Under the pieces are notes generated by a model. That model worked only from the letters and a program-made list of their open reading frames with translations. It ran no database searches and was not told the DNA's origin. A DNA stretch of 49,555 nt from Nonomuraea basaltis (GTDB taxonomy: Bacteria; Actinomycetota; Actinomycetes; Streptosporangiales; Streptosporangiaceae), in NCBI RefSeq assembly GCF_005893125.1, contig NZ_VCJS01000088.1:1-49555 (forward strand). Reading direction: 5' to 3'. Shown here in pieces: positions 1 through 6,216 of the stretch. Position numbers and translations under genes: made by a program. Positions within the stretch are counted from its first letter, which is position 1; each line of letters opens with the position of its first letter.

Positions 1-858
1 TACGTCGTCAACCGCGCCGCCCGCAGCCTGGTCACGCAGCGGACCGGCTCGGTCGCGATGGTGCTGTCGGAGCCGCACGAGAAGCTGTTCGAGGACCCCA
101 ACTACAGCACGCTCATCCGGGTCGCCATCAGGATGCTCGCCGAGCGGGACATGTCGCTGGTGATGATGCTGGCCGGCGACGAGGGCGACCGCGATCGGGT
201 GGTCCGCTACGTGCGGGGCGGCCACGCCGACGGCGTGCTGCTGGTCTCGACGCACGCGGGCGACCCGCTGGTCGACGCACTCGTCTCCGGCCCGCCCGCC
301 GTCTCCTGCGGCGCCGTCATCGGCCACGAGAACGTCATCCCGTACGCGGCCGCCGACGAGCGGCTCGGCGCCCGGCAGATGACGGAATACTTCGTCGGCC
401 AGGGTCGCAAGCGGATCGCCATGATCACCGGGCCGATGGACACACCCGGCGGCATCCAGCGACTGGAGGGCTTCGCCGAGGTGCTCGGCCGCAAGGCGAC
501 CACGAAACTCATCGCGCACGGGGACTGGACACAGGCCAGCGGCGAGCGGGCGATGAAGGAACTGCTGGAGCGTTCTCCGGACATCGACGCGGTGTTCGTG
601 GCCTCGGACCTGATGGCGGCCGGCGCGCTGGCGGCGCTGCGCGCGGCGGGGCGCAGCGTGCCGGAGGACGTGGCGGTGGGCGGGTTCGACGACTCGTCGG
701 TGGCCCTCTCGACGCACCCGCCGCTGACGACGATCCGGCAGCCGCTGGCGAAGATGGCACAGGAGACGATCCGGCTGCTGCTGGCACTACTCGACGGGGC
801 GAAACACGTCGATCCGGTGATACTGCCGACGGAGCTGGTGGTGCGGGAGTCGGCCTGA
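1..858 (+). CDS. LacI-family transcriptional regulator, 5' end missing
   Basis: The frame is open from base 1, so the protein is cut at the window edge; 285 residues remain. What remains is the hinge region (R-A-A-R-S-L-V-T-Q-R-T-G) and the whole periplasmic-binding-protein-like sensor domain, including the late motif V-P-E-D-V-A-V-G-G-F-D-D-S. LacI/GalR proteins are about 335 residues, so only the DNA-binding headpiece of about 45 residues is missing. An ATG at 58 is internal and not a credible start. The sensor family suggests a sugar effector but the ligand cannot be read from the sequence. The first 394 bases recur at 9232 with about three mismatches. Confidence 0.93.
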   Translation, partial: YVVNRAARSLVTQRTGSVAMVLSEPHEKLFEDPNYSTLIRVAIRMLAERDMSLVMMLAGDEGDRDRVVRYVRGGHADGVLLVSTHAGDPLVDALVSGPPAVSCGAVIGHENVIPYAAADERLGARQMTEYFVGQGRKRIAMITGPMDTPGGIQRLEGFAEVLGRKATTKLIAHGDWTQASGERAMKELLERSPDIDAVFVASDLMAAGALAALRAAGRSVPEDVAVGGFDDSSVALSTHPPLTTIRQPLAKMAQETIRLLLALLDGAKHVDPVILPTELVVRESA

Positions 859-984
859 CATCCGATCGTGGAGGGGCGGGTGGTTACGGCGGGCCAGCTG
901 GTCGCGGCTGCCGGGGCGAATACCCGGCAACTGGCCGCTCCAACTGGCACGGATGGCCAGCGTCTCGAGTCCACCTCCGCGATC

Positions 985-1078
985 AAGGTAGTGGGCTCGG
1001 AATCGTACCGTCCCCTTGGTGCACGACGCTGCCGCCGGTGCTCTCCAGAATCTCCAGTCGTACCCAGCGCAGCGGCAG
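985..1078 (-). pseudogene. YchJ-like (UPF0225) gene relic
   Basis: Minus-strand translation gives R-W-V-R-L-E-I-L-E-S-T-G-G-S-V-V-H, the central segment of the YchJ-like proteins encoded intact at 7782-8159 and 18362-18736. DNA similarity covers only about 95 bases, roughly a quarter of the gene. The N-terminal Cys-rich SEC-C-like motif and the C-terminal end are absent. It lies downstream of, and convergent with, the truncated LacI gene. It is the third and most decayed copy of this gene in the window. Confidence 0.7.
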
Positions 1079-1164
1079 CGTCTCGGCGTCGTGTCGCTGC
1101 GGGAGCGGCGCCGTCAGCGCCGGGCCGCGGCCGGAGTCCCCGACCGGCGAGCGTCCCGACGGTG

Positions 1165-1196
1165 GAGGATCTTCGCTCTGAGTAGGAAGATCTCCC
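1165..1196. repeat. Hairpin repeat, copy 1 (partner near 9847)
   Basis: The left arm GAGGATCTTC is followed by a loop containing GAGTAG and a right arm starting GAAGATC. The reverse complement of the hairpin at 9847-9876 matches it closely, including the loop core CTCGAGTAG versus CTCTGAGTAG. The two copies are therefore inverted relative to each other. No gene is attached, so this could be a small mobile or palindromic repeat, or a terminator carried with duplicated DNA. Confidence 0.5.
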
Positions 1197-1424
1197 CTCT
1201 CCGTAGCAACCGCGCGCACCTGCACCACAGCCTGAACCACCGCATCCCGAGTTACCTTCAGATTCGGCCGCACCACCGCGTGCAGCCGCACGGCTTCGAG
1301 CAGTTGGATCTCGTCGAGGCGCCGATCGCACCTCGCCTACGCCTGGCGGCACAGCTCATGAGCGAGCACGTCCAGCCCTCCCAAGACCAGCACGGCGGCG
1401 ATGACGCTTCCCAGTCGTCTGCCG

Positions 1425-1497
1425 TCGTGCCGCCGCACTCAGGGTCAGCGCGGCAGCGGCGGCACGATACCTCTCTCGCTCCGGGTCGTGCCGCCGC
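1425..1497. promoter_or_regulatory. Three spaced 12-mers upstream of the small-ORF operon
   Basis: TCGTGCCGCCGC occurs at 1425-1436 on the plus strand, at 1456-1467 inverted, and at 1486-1497 on the plus strand. The starts are 31 and 30 bases apart, about three helical turns, so all copies would face one side of the DNA. The last copy ends about 78 bases before the ATG at 1576. The arrangement looks like a regulator binding array; the last two copies could also pair as a 12-bp hairpin. Confidence 0.5.
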
Positions 1498-1575
1498 ATC
1501 ATTCAAACGGCTGCGGCGGGTGTGGGTGGGCGCCTCCCGCGAGGTGCCCGCTCCGGGGTTGGGAGACAACCCGCC

Positions 1576-1815
1576 ATGAGCACCCCGGCCACGGACTACT
1601 GGGACCGGCCGGAAAACGTCGAATGGATGCGTGCACGGTTCCGGCGGACGCGCCCTGACTGGGAAATCCGGCGTGCGGACGGCCTGTGGTGGGCCGACCA
1701 CAGGCACACCGGCGAGACCCGATTCTCGGCGAACGTGATGACTCTCGACAGGTACATGAGCATCTACGACGAGGAACGCCAGCGCTACCGCGCTCCGCTG
1801 AGGGGGCGGCGATGA
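1576..1815 (+). CDS. Small hypothetical protein (79 aa)
   Basis: The ORF starts M-S-T-P-A-T-D-Y-W-D-R-P-E-N-V-E-W-M and is rich in Trp, Arg and acidic residues, with no signal peptide or membrane segment. I do not recognise a domain. The ATG at 1576 is preferred over an in-frame upstream start because GGGAG lies just before it and the upstream residues look like non-coding translation. Its stop overlaps the next start in an ATGA at 1812-1815, which suggests translational coupling. It is the first of three consecutive tiny ORFs in this accessory region. Confidence 0.65.
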   Translation: MSTPATDYWDRPENVEWMRARFRRTRPDWEIRRADGLWWADHRHTGETRFSANVMTLDRYMSIYDEERQRYRAPLRGRR

Positions 1816-1946
1816 AAGAAGACGATACGCGCGCCTACTACGACGATCAGCTCAACGCGGACGCGATGTGTTATCTGGTGATGATCAACCACCCTGGGTG
1901 GGTGGTGTGGCGGCTCGGCATGGAGACCCCGCACCGACGGGATTGA
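1812..1946 (+). CDS. Tiny hypothetical protein (44 aa)
   Basis: The ORF starts M-K-E-D-D-T-R-A-Y-Y-D-D-Q and ends M-E-T-P-H-R-R-D. It is coupled to the upstream gene by an ATGA overlap and lies nine bases before the next ORF at 1956. The N-terminus is acidic and the C-terminus has an aromatic W-V-V-W-R patch. No family is recognised. Its position in a tight three-gene run is the main reason to accept it. Confidence 0.5.
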   Translation: MKEDDTRAYYDDQLNADAMCYLVMINHPGWVVWRLGMETPHRRD

Positions 1947-1955
1947 GGCGCGACC

Positions 1956-2135
1956 ATGAGCGGCTACACGACCGTCCCGTACACGATCGCCTACGCCAAC
2001 GAGCTGGTCGACGATCCGATCTACTTCGAGTGGCACAACCACCAGCAGTATCTCCATCGCAACAAAAACGGCTACTGCGGGATTGGAGGGACGGGCGTCG
2101 CTTGTCCGGTCGGTCTGACGTCCGGCGAGGCGTAG
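1956..2135 (+). CDS. Small protein with N-G-Y-C-G...T-S-G-E-A tail, copy A (59 aa)
   Basis: The ORF starts M-S-G-Y-T-T-V-P-Y-T-I-A-Y-A-N-E-L and ends in a tail with two cysteines: N-G-Y-C-G-I-G-G-T-G-V-A-C-P-V-G then L-T-S-G-E-A-stop. The same tail ends the ORF at 4332-4448 and the start-less fragment at 5235-5371. Many differences between copies are at third codon positions, so the peptide sequence appears to be what is conserved. The function is unknown. A terminator-like hairpin follows immediately. Confidence 0.65.
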   Translation: MSGYTTVPYTIAYANELVDDPIYFEWHNHQQYLHRNKNGYCGIGGTGVACPVGLTSGEA

Positions 2136-2156
2136 ACCTGCGGAGATAGCTAAATC

Positions 2157-2201
2157 CTGGCCCTTGATCGCTCGGCTCGTTCGGCGTCGATCATGGGCCA
2201 G
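2157..2201 (+). terminator. Terminator-like hairpin
   Basis: TGGCCCTTGATCG at 2158-2170 pairs with CGATCATGGGCCA at 2188-2200 with one mismatch, followed shortly by a TTTT run. It closes the three-ORF operon ending at 2135. Confidence 0.6.
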
Positions 2202-2329
2202 AGCCGTTTTCGGCGACAACCTTCACTACAGGTTCAAGGGCGAGCCGCCTCGGCGGCCCGCCGCGCGTCCGGGCGGTCTGCTGGCCGCGCTGCGGCTCTC
2301 CGGCCGGTCGCGGCCAGCACCGCCCACGC

Positions 2330-2670
2330 GCTATCGACAAGCGTAAAGCGCTAGACCCCGACAGATTTGGATATCTATCCCTACACTATGTGGCCTCGCT
2401 AGATACTCGTCGAGCAGAATTGGCGGAATATAAACGATTCGCGAATAACGGTTTTGAGATTCAAATACGCTCGATACTCCAACATGCGTGGGCGGAAATA
2501 GAGCACGACCTCGGCTATAAAAGTCGACTTGGGGTGCCAAGCACCACTCGTCGGAGATTCTCGCGCCTAGCAGGTCTTCTTGAGTTGGCGGACGCTGAAT
2601 TTGTTTCGATCCGCGACGAGCTGCGTCTATACGAGAAGCGAGTGGAGTCCGATCTGGCCAATCAACCAGG
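2330..2670 (+). pseudogene. RelA/SpoT-type (p)ppGpp synthetase relic
   Basis: The frame reads D-R-F-G-Y-L-S-L-H-Y-V, then F-E-I-Q-I-R-S-I-L-Q-H-A-W-A-E-I-E-H-D-L-G-Y-K, then R-L-A-G-L-L-E-L-A-D. These are hallmark segments of the RelA_SpoT nucleotidyltransferase domain. The N-terminal part of the domain is missing: no start is visible and the upstream sequence does not fit. After residue string E-S-D-L-A-N-Q the family similarity stops, probably at a frameshift, although the frame stays open to 2953. The segment is richer in A/T at third positions than its neighbours, which suggests foreign origin. A functional synthetase is unlikely. Confidence 0.75.
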
Positions 2671-2949
2671 CCGTCCGTCCCTGCCTTCGGCCGCCGCACG
2701 AACCTGCTGCAGGTCGTTGCTCCTTGTGCAAGTGGCGAGGGGCAACGACCGCGCTACGGAGCCCGTCCAGGCTGGCCGCCTAGCCTTGGAGACGATCTCC
2801 GCCTGTGCGCCTGGTGGGCCCGCAAGCGAGCGACCCACCTCGGAGCCCACGAAGGTCGACGGATGGAGCGGACTTGAATCTCGCTCGCCCCACGGCCCCC
2901 AAACTGGCTACTTTGGTGGCAAGTATGCATCTTCGTGGAAGGCGAACTC

Positions 2950-3324
2950 ATGAAGCGTAGGAGTCCGCAGGAGAAGAAGCGGCTGAGCTACGCCAAGGAT
3001 CGCCGCAACGATTACGGTGAGAACGACAAGAGCTCCAGGAAGAACATCCCCCGGAGCAAGAGGGCGCCGCATCGTGCCAACAGGAGACGCACCCACCAGG
3101 TGCTCGAAGCAGCTGCAGGCGCTGTTGACCAGGTTGCTGAGGAGACTGCCGAGGAACGGCTTCTGGTCAGGCGTCTGAAGTCTTGGAAGAAGTGGCGCGA
3201 CGCTCCCCTTGGGGAGATCATCCAGAAACGCCTTGAACGCCGAATACGCCTGGGCATCGAAAGTGAGACCCGGGGGGCGGCGCGCATCCAACGCATCCGT
3301 CAGCGGCTACAACGCCCAGCCTGA
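2950..3324 (+). CDS. Basic hypothetical protein (124 aa)
   Basis: The ORF starts M-K-R-R-S-P-Q-E-K-K-R-L-S-Y-A-K-D-R-R-N-D-Y-G-E-N and is very basic throughout, with K-R-A-P-H-R-A-N-R-R in the middle. I recall similar proteins annotated only as hypothetical in actinomycetes; no function follows. The ATG at 2950 has GGAAGG upstream and is preferred over the in-frame start at 2935. It has no membrane segment. Net charge suggests nucleic-acid or ribosome contact, which is inference only. It stands alone between the RelA relic and the first toxin-antitoxin pair. Confidence 0.65.
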   Translation: MKRRSPQEKKRLSYAKDRRNDYGENDKSSRKNIPRSKRAPHRANRRRTHQVLEAAAGAVDQVAEETAEERLLVRRLKSWKKWRDAPLGEIIQKRLERRIRLGIESETRGAARIQRIRQRLQRPA

Positions 3325-3470
3325 CGAGCGCCCAAGAGGCCAGCACAAGTCGGCAGCATCGCTGACAGCGGACTGCTGCGGAGATCACCACACCGTACGG
3401 CGAGAGCACTCATGTTCGCTGCCGCAGTGCAGCGCCAGATCTGGCCTATAGCCCGGTCGAGTCGCTCACA

Positions 3471-3494
3471 TCAGAACGTGTTCTGACATACACT
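3471..3494 (+). promoter_or_regulatory. Promoter/operator of the first toxin-antitoxin pair
   Basis: The imperfect palindrome TCAGAACGTGTTCTGA (3471-3486) is followed by a -10-like TACACT at 3489-3494. That box ends six bases before the GTG at 3501, which predicts a leaderless transcript. Toxin-antitoxin operons are typically autorepressed through such palindromes. The other two modules here have the same geometry. Confidence 0.55.
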
Positions 3495-3500
3495 CATGGC

Positions 3501-3971
3501 GTGAGCACCAGCCATGCCGACGCAGTGACTTTTTCTGACTTGTCGAGAAATCCCCGAGCGGTCGCCGAACGCGCGGCACGCCTGGGACGCGTGCGTGTCA
3601 CACATCGGGACGCTCCAGACTTCTACCTGACCGCGGCGGACCGTGAAGAGGAGCGCGAACGGACGTTGGCCACCGCGTCTCGGTTGTTTCTTGCCTTGAT
3701 CAAGCATGATCCCACCGCGCGTGCGCTGGTCATTGCCATGCCGGAGGTCTTCCCTTGGGTTCGCCACCTGTCCTCGGACGAACTGCGTGCCTTCACTCTG
3801 GAACTGGTTGAAGCGCTCTCCGATGCGGCCGAGTTGGATGTCGATGCCACCACCCAGGAGGTCATCGCGGGCTGGCGGGCGACTGCCAGAATCAAGGCCG
3901 ACCCCGCGCAGTACGCCGAGGCTCGCAAGCCCACGAGCGGAGACTTCGGGCCGGTGCAGGTTACGGCATGA
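3501..3971 (+). CDS. Antitoxin, Phd/YefM-like (prevent-host-death) N-terminus
   Basis: The GTG start gives 156 residues. The N-terminal segment A-V-T-F-S-D-L-S-R-N-P-R-A-V-A-E-R-A, followed by a short strand with R-V-R-V-T-H-R, matches Phd/YefM-type antitoxins, which bind DNA and cap the toxin. The C-terminal half (residues about 55-150) is helical and acidic and would be the toxin-binding arm; it is longer than in classical Phd. The stop overlaps the toxin start in ATGA at 3968-3971. The palindrome just upstream is the expected autoregulatory operator. Confidence 0.8.
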   Translation: MSTSHADAVTFSDLSRNPRAVAERAARLGRVRVTHRDAPDFYLTAADREEERERTLATASRLFLALIKHDPTARALVIAMPEVFPWVRHLSSDELRAFTLELVEALSDAAELDVDATTQEVIAGWRATARIKADPAQYAEARKPTSGDFGPVQVTA

Positions 3972-4321
3972 GTCCGAAGCGTGGAGATCGGGTTACGGTG
4001 CCACCGCCGGATGACGAGTGGGATGTCCGGTTCGGTACCAGCGACGCGGTCAGGGGCTGGGAAGAACTGTGCCGTCATGCCCTGGCCAATACGCGCCGAT
4101 GCTTCGAGGTGCTGCGGGTTGATCCCCGTTCACGCTCCAGCCACGACCGTCAGCATCGCCTACGCGGCGATCTCGCGACTCATCGTCACAACGGCAAGGA
4201 CCTGGAGCAGTGGGAATTCGAGGTCACCAGCGGCGGGCGTGTGCGCTATGCCATCGATGACGCCACCCGTACTGTCTGGGTGATCTATGCATCGCCTCGA
4301 CACCCCAAGGACACCGAGTAG
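3968..4321 (+). CDS. Toxin, RelE/ParE-like
   Basis: The 117-residue protein has E-W-D-V-R-F-G-T-S-D-A-V-R-G-W-E-E-L at the N-terminus, H-R-L-R-G-D-L in the middle and W-E-F-E-V-T-S-G-G-R-V-R-Y near the C-terminus. This pattern is common in actinobacterial RelE/ParE-superfamily toxins, which are ribosome-dependent mRNA endonucleases or gyrase poisons. It is coupled to the upstream antitoxin by a four-base overlap. Which target it has cannot be read here. The copy B tiny ORF starts ten bases after its stop. Confidence 0.78.
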   Translation: MSPKRGDRVTVPPPDDEWDVRFGTSDAVRGWEELCRHALANTRRCFEVLRVDPRSRSSHDRQHRLRGDLATHRHNGKDLEQWEFEVTSGGRVRYAIDDATRTVWVIYASPRHPKDTE

Positions 4322-4331
4322 CCGACTATTG

Positions 4332-4448
4332 ATGCACGAGCCGAAGTGTTACCACCAACAACATCTGTACAAAGTGCCCAATGGGTACTGCGGCACCGGC
4401 GATATCGGGGTCTCCTGCCCGGCAGGTCTGACGTCCGGCGACGCGTAG
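4332..4448 (+). CDS. Small protein with N-G-Y-C-G...T-S-G-D-A tail, copy B (38 aa)
   Basis: The ORF reads M-H-E-P-K-C-Y-H-Q-Q-H-L-Y-K-V-P, then the tail N-G-Y-C-G-T-G-D-I-G-V-S-C-P-A-G-L-T-S-G-D-A-stop shared with copy A. The N-terminal half differs from copy A but resembles the start of the ORF at 6079 (P-K / V-K-C-Y-H). No clear ribosome-binding site precedes the ATG; translation may be coupled to the toxin ending at 4321. It lies just before a good terminator. Confidence 0.55.
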   Translation: MHEPKCYHQQHLYKVPNGYCGTGDIGVSCPAGLTSGDA

Positions 4449-4462
4449 GCATGGGTAGCGGT

Positions 4463-4495
4463 CGGTCCTTGCGTAGAGCGAGGACCGGCTTTTTG
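4463..4495 (+). terminator. Rho-independent terminator
   Basis: CGGTCCT (4463-4469) pairs with AGGACCG (4481-4487), followed by GCTTTTTG. It ends the first toxin-antitoxin/copy B unit and directly precedes the next module's promoter. Confidence 0.75.
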
Positions 4496-4514
4496 CTACT
4501 TCGAGTAGTAAACT
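4496..4514 (+). promoter_or_regulatory. Promoter/operator of the second toxin-antitoxin pair
   Basis: The perfect palindrome CTACT-TCG-AGTAG (4496-4508) overlaps a -10-like TAAACT (4509-4514) that ends six bases before the ATG at 4521. This again predicts a leaderless, autoregulated transcript. Confidence 0.5.
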
Positions 4515-4520
4515 GAGCCT

Positions 4521-4832
4521 ATGAGCATGCCAGAGCGAGACTTCGCCCCGGGAGACGGCCCAGCCGCCAAGGTCAGTGTGTCTCTGAGAACGGGCAACAT
4601 TCGCGCTGTCCGAGAGCGAGTCGGTGCCCGTGGGTTTTCCGCCTACGTTGATGCCGCTGTGGAGCGCCAGATCGAGCGGGATCTCTTGGAGGAGGCCCTG
4701 CAGGCGAACGAGGCCGCTTCCGGGCCGATCCCGCAGCCTTTGCGTGATGAGGCGGCGGACCTGTTCCGCCGCGTCAAGTCTGCGCCCGAATTCCAGGAGG
4801 AGGACGGATGGCGCGCGCCCGAAGCCGATTGA
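4521..4832 (+). CDS. Antitoxin of a PIN-domain module
   Basis: The 103-residue protein has K-V-S-V-S-L-R-T-G-N-I-R-A-V-R-E-R-V near the N-terminus, which fits a ribbon-helix-helix strand and helix, and then F-S-A-Y-V-D-A-A-V-E-R-Q-I-E-R-D-L. This is the usual layout of CopG/RHH-type antitoxins paired with VapC. The C-terminal part is acidic with D-L-F-R-R-V and would wrap the toxin. Its 3' end overlaps the PIN gene start by 25 bases. Confidence 0.75.
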   Translation: MSMPERDFAPGDGPAAKVSVSLRTGNIRAVRERVGARGFSAYVDAAVERQIERDLLEEALQANEAASGPIPQPLRDEAADLFRRVKSAPEFQEEDGWRAPEAD

Positions 4833-5224
4833 GCGCGGGCACCGTCGTTCTCGACTGTGAGGGGCTCGTGAAGTGGTGCGAGGCCGACCAGCGGGTGACA
4901 GCGTTCGTACGGGAGGCGCAGGACAACGACTTTCGGGTTGTGGTCAGCGCCATGACACCGATCGAGGCACATGACGTCCGCGTCAAAAGCGATCGTCTCG
5001 GGTGGTACCTGTCCCGGCTGAAGATCGAGCCGGTGACCGAGGACATCTCGTCGCGAGCGATCGAGCTTCTTCGAGATGCCCGCCTGCACGGTCACAAGTA
5101 CGCCATCGACGCTGTGGTCGCGGCCACCGCGCTGCGCTCGGTGCGCCCCGCCATCGTTCTGACGTCTGACGAGGACTACATGAGCAAACTGTGCGGGAAA
5201 GCAGTGCAGGTGGTCCCTGTCTGA
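4808..5224 (+). CDS. PIN-domain toxin (VapC-like)
   Basis: The 138-residue protein carries the PIN acidic sites: the first Asp in V-V-L-D-C-E-G (about residue 16), a Glu in P-I-E-A-H-D, and later Asp residues in Y-A-I-D-A-V-V-A-A-T-A and T-S-D-E-D. VapC toxins are Mg-dependent RNases that cleave tRNA or rRNA. The family motif usually reads L-D-S/T; here the third residue is Cys, which may be tolerated. It is translationally coupled to the upstream antitoxin. Confidence 0.82.
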   Translation: MARARSRLSAGTVVLDCEGLVKWCEADQRVTAFVREAQDNDFRVVVSAMTPIEAHDVRVKSDRLGWYLSRLKIEPVTEDISSRAIELLRDARLHGHKYAIDAVVAATALRSVRPAIVLTSDEDYMSKLCGKAVQVVPV

Positions 5225-5234
5225 GACTGCTTGA

Positions 5235-5371
5235 GAGCCGAGCGGGAGTCTCCGGAACTATTGCGGGAGGCGAACCGCTAGCCAGCAGTATCACAAAGTT
5301 CCCAATGGGTACTGCGGGATCGGTGGGACGAGTGTCACCTGCCCGGTCGGCCTGACGTCCGGGGAGGCGTG
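5235..5371 (+). pseudogene. Copy C of the N-G-Y-C-G tail, without a start codon
   Basis: A frame opened by a TGA just before 5235 reads to A-S-Q-Q-Y-H-K-V-P, then N-G-Y-C-G-I-G-G-T-S-V-T-C-P-V-G-L-T-S-G-E-A-stop. The tail and the K-V-P-N-G junction match copy B (4332-4448). No ATG or GTG lies in the open part, so either a rare start is used or the N-terminus has been lost. It sits between the second and third toxin-antitoxin modules. Confidence 0.5.
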
Positions 5372-5406
5372 AGTTCGGCCCAGACGTCCGAGTTCCCCGA
5401 GATGGG

Positions 5407-5438
5407 GACAAGGCTGTCCCGGCCCTTGTCTATACACT
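5407..5438 (+). promoter_or_regulatory. Promoter/operator of the third toxin-antitoxin pair
   Basis: GACAAGG (5407-5413) and CCTTGTC (5424-5430) form an inverted repeat. A -10-like TACACT follows at 5433-5438, seven bases before the ATG at 5446. Layout matches the other two modules. Confidence 0.5.
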
Positions 5439-5445
5439 GAATACC

Positions 5446-5652
5446 ATGAGCGTGATGCGCGAGGAACTTCATCACTTGGTGGACCGGCTCCCCGAGGAGA
5501 AGGTCGCGCCTCTACTGCGCCTTGTTAAAGATCAGCTGGACGAGCCGCCGGCTGTTCGTGAGCTGCCATTCATCGGCATGCTGGCAGCTGAGCCGGATTT
5601 TGCGGAACGTGCGGAGGAGATCTTGCAGTCGGAGGACAATCACTCCGTGTGA
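5446..5652 (+). CDS. Antitoxin of a VapBC-like module
   Basis: The 68-residue protein starts M-S-V-M-R-E-E-L-H-H-L-V-D-R-L-P-E-E-K-V-A-P-L-L-R-L-V, a helical segment common in small antitoxins of PIN toxins, and ends with acidic E-E-I-L-Q-S-E-D. There is no obvious DNA-binding fold, so the family call rests mainly on the coupled PIN gene (GTGA overlap at 5649-5652) and the upstream inverted repeat. Confidence 0.75.
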   Translation: MSVMREELHHLVDRLPEEKVAPLLRLVKDQLDEPPAVRELPFIGMLAAEPDFAERAEEILQSEDNHSV

Positions 5653-6065
5653 TCGTCCTTGACTCAGGCCCATTGGTTGCGGCGCTCAACAGCCGAGACA
5701 AGCACCACGACGCGTGCGTGCGCCTTCTGCGGACTCATCCTGGTCCGCTTCTGGTCCCCGCCACTGTCGTCACCGAGGTCTGCCAGTTGGTCGAGAGGCG
5801 ACAGGGCAGTAAAGCGGAGGCGGCGTTCTTGCGGAGCTTCGGGTCGGGACTGACGCTTGTGGATCTCACCGAGTTGGATCTGGATCGCATGAGCACCTTG
5901 GTCGAGATGTACGCAAGCCTTCCACTGGGTGCCGTCGACGCATCTGTGATCGCGATTGCCGAACGGCTCAGGGTTTCAGAGGTGGCCACACTTGATCGCC
6001 GTCACTTCACAGTGGTCCGGCCGGGCCACACCAGCGCGCTGCTCCTCCTACCGGAAACGCTATGA
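5649..6065 (+). CDS. VapC-like PIN-domain RNase toxin
   Basis: The 138-residue protein starts (GTG) M-I-V-L-D-S-G-P-L-V-A-A-L-N, a canonical PIN first motif with Asp at residue 5. It has T-V-V-T-E-V-C (Glu near 42), G-A-V-D-A-S-V-I-A-I-A-E and T-L-D-R-R-H-F, supplying the later acidic residues. All expected catalytic acids are visible, so it should be an active RNase. It overlaps its antitoxin by four bases. A small Cys-containing ORF begins 14 bases after its stop. Confidence 0.88.
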   Translation: MIVLDSGPLVAALNSRDKHHDACVRLLRTHPGPLLVPATVVTEVCQLVERRQGSKAEAAFLRSFGSGLTLVDLTELDLDRMSTLVEMYASLPLGAVDASVIAIAERLRVSEVATLDRRHFTVVRPGHTSALLLLPETL

Positions 6066-6078
6066 ATAGTGGCCCGAA

Positions 6079-6216
6079 GTGAAGTGCTACCACGAATACC
6101 GCCTGACCTACGGCAAGCCCCGCTGTAGTGATTGGGTGCCCGGCATCCTCCGCGCCCGGTCCGAGACCTGCATGATCGGCCGAACCATCGCGGCCCAGAG
6201 CGGATGCGGAAGCTGA
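6079..6216 (+). CDS. Tiny Cys-containing protein related to copy B at its N-terminus (45 aa)
   Basis: A GTG-start ORF begins V-K-C-Y-H-E-Y-R-L-T-Y-G-K-P, resembling P-K-C-Y-H-Q-Q-H-L-Y-K-V-P of the ORF at 4332, but has a different tail (R-C-S-D-W-V-P-G ... Q-S-G-C-G-S). The N-terminus therefore recurs on another C-terminus. It overlaps the following gene by 13 bases. The GTG start is uncertain because no strong ribosome-binding site is seen. Confidence 0.45.
   Translation: MKCYHEYRLTYGKPRCSDWVPGILRARSETCMIGRTIAAQSGCGS

Noticed and set aside
1200..1400. Minus-strand hydrophobic stretch (V-I-A-A-V-L-V-L-G-G-L-D-V-L-A)
   Set aside because: It could be a membrane-protein relic, but a stop follows soon and no family can be named.
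2855..2905. tRNA-like 3' end on the minus strand
   Set aside because: A T-loop-like ATTCAAG is present but the flanking stem does not pair and no anticodon arm can be folded.
3471..3486. Possible LexA (SOS) box
   Set aside because: Actinobacterial LexA sites need GAAC-N4-GTTC; here the arms are only two bases apart, so a toxin-antitoxin operator is more likely.
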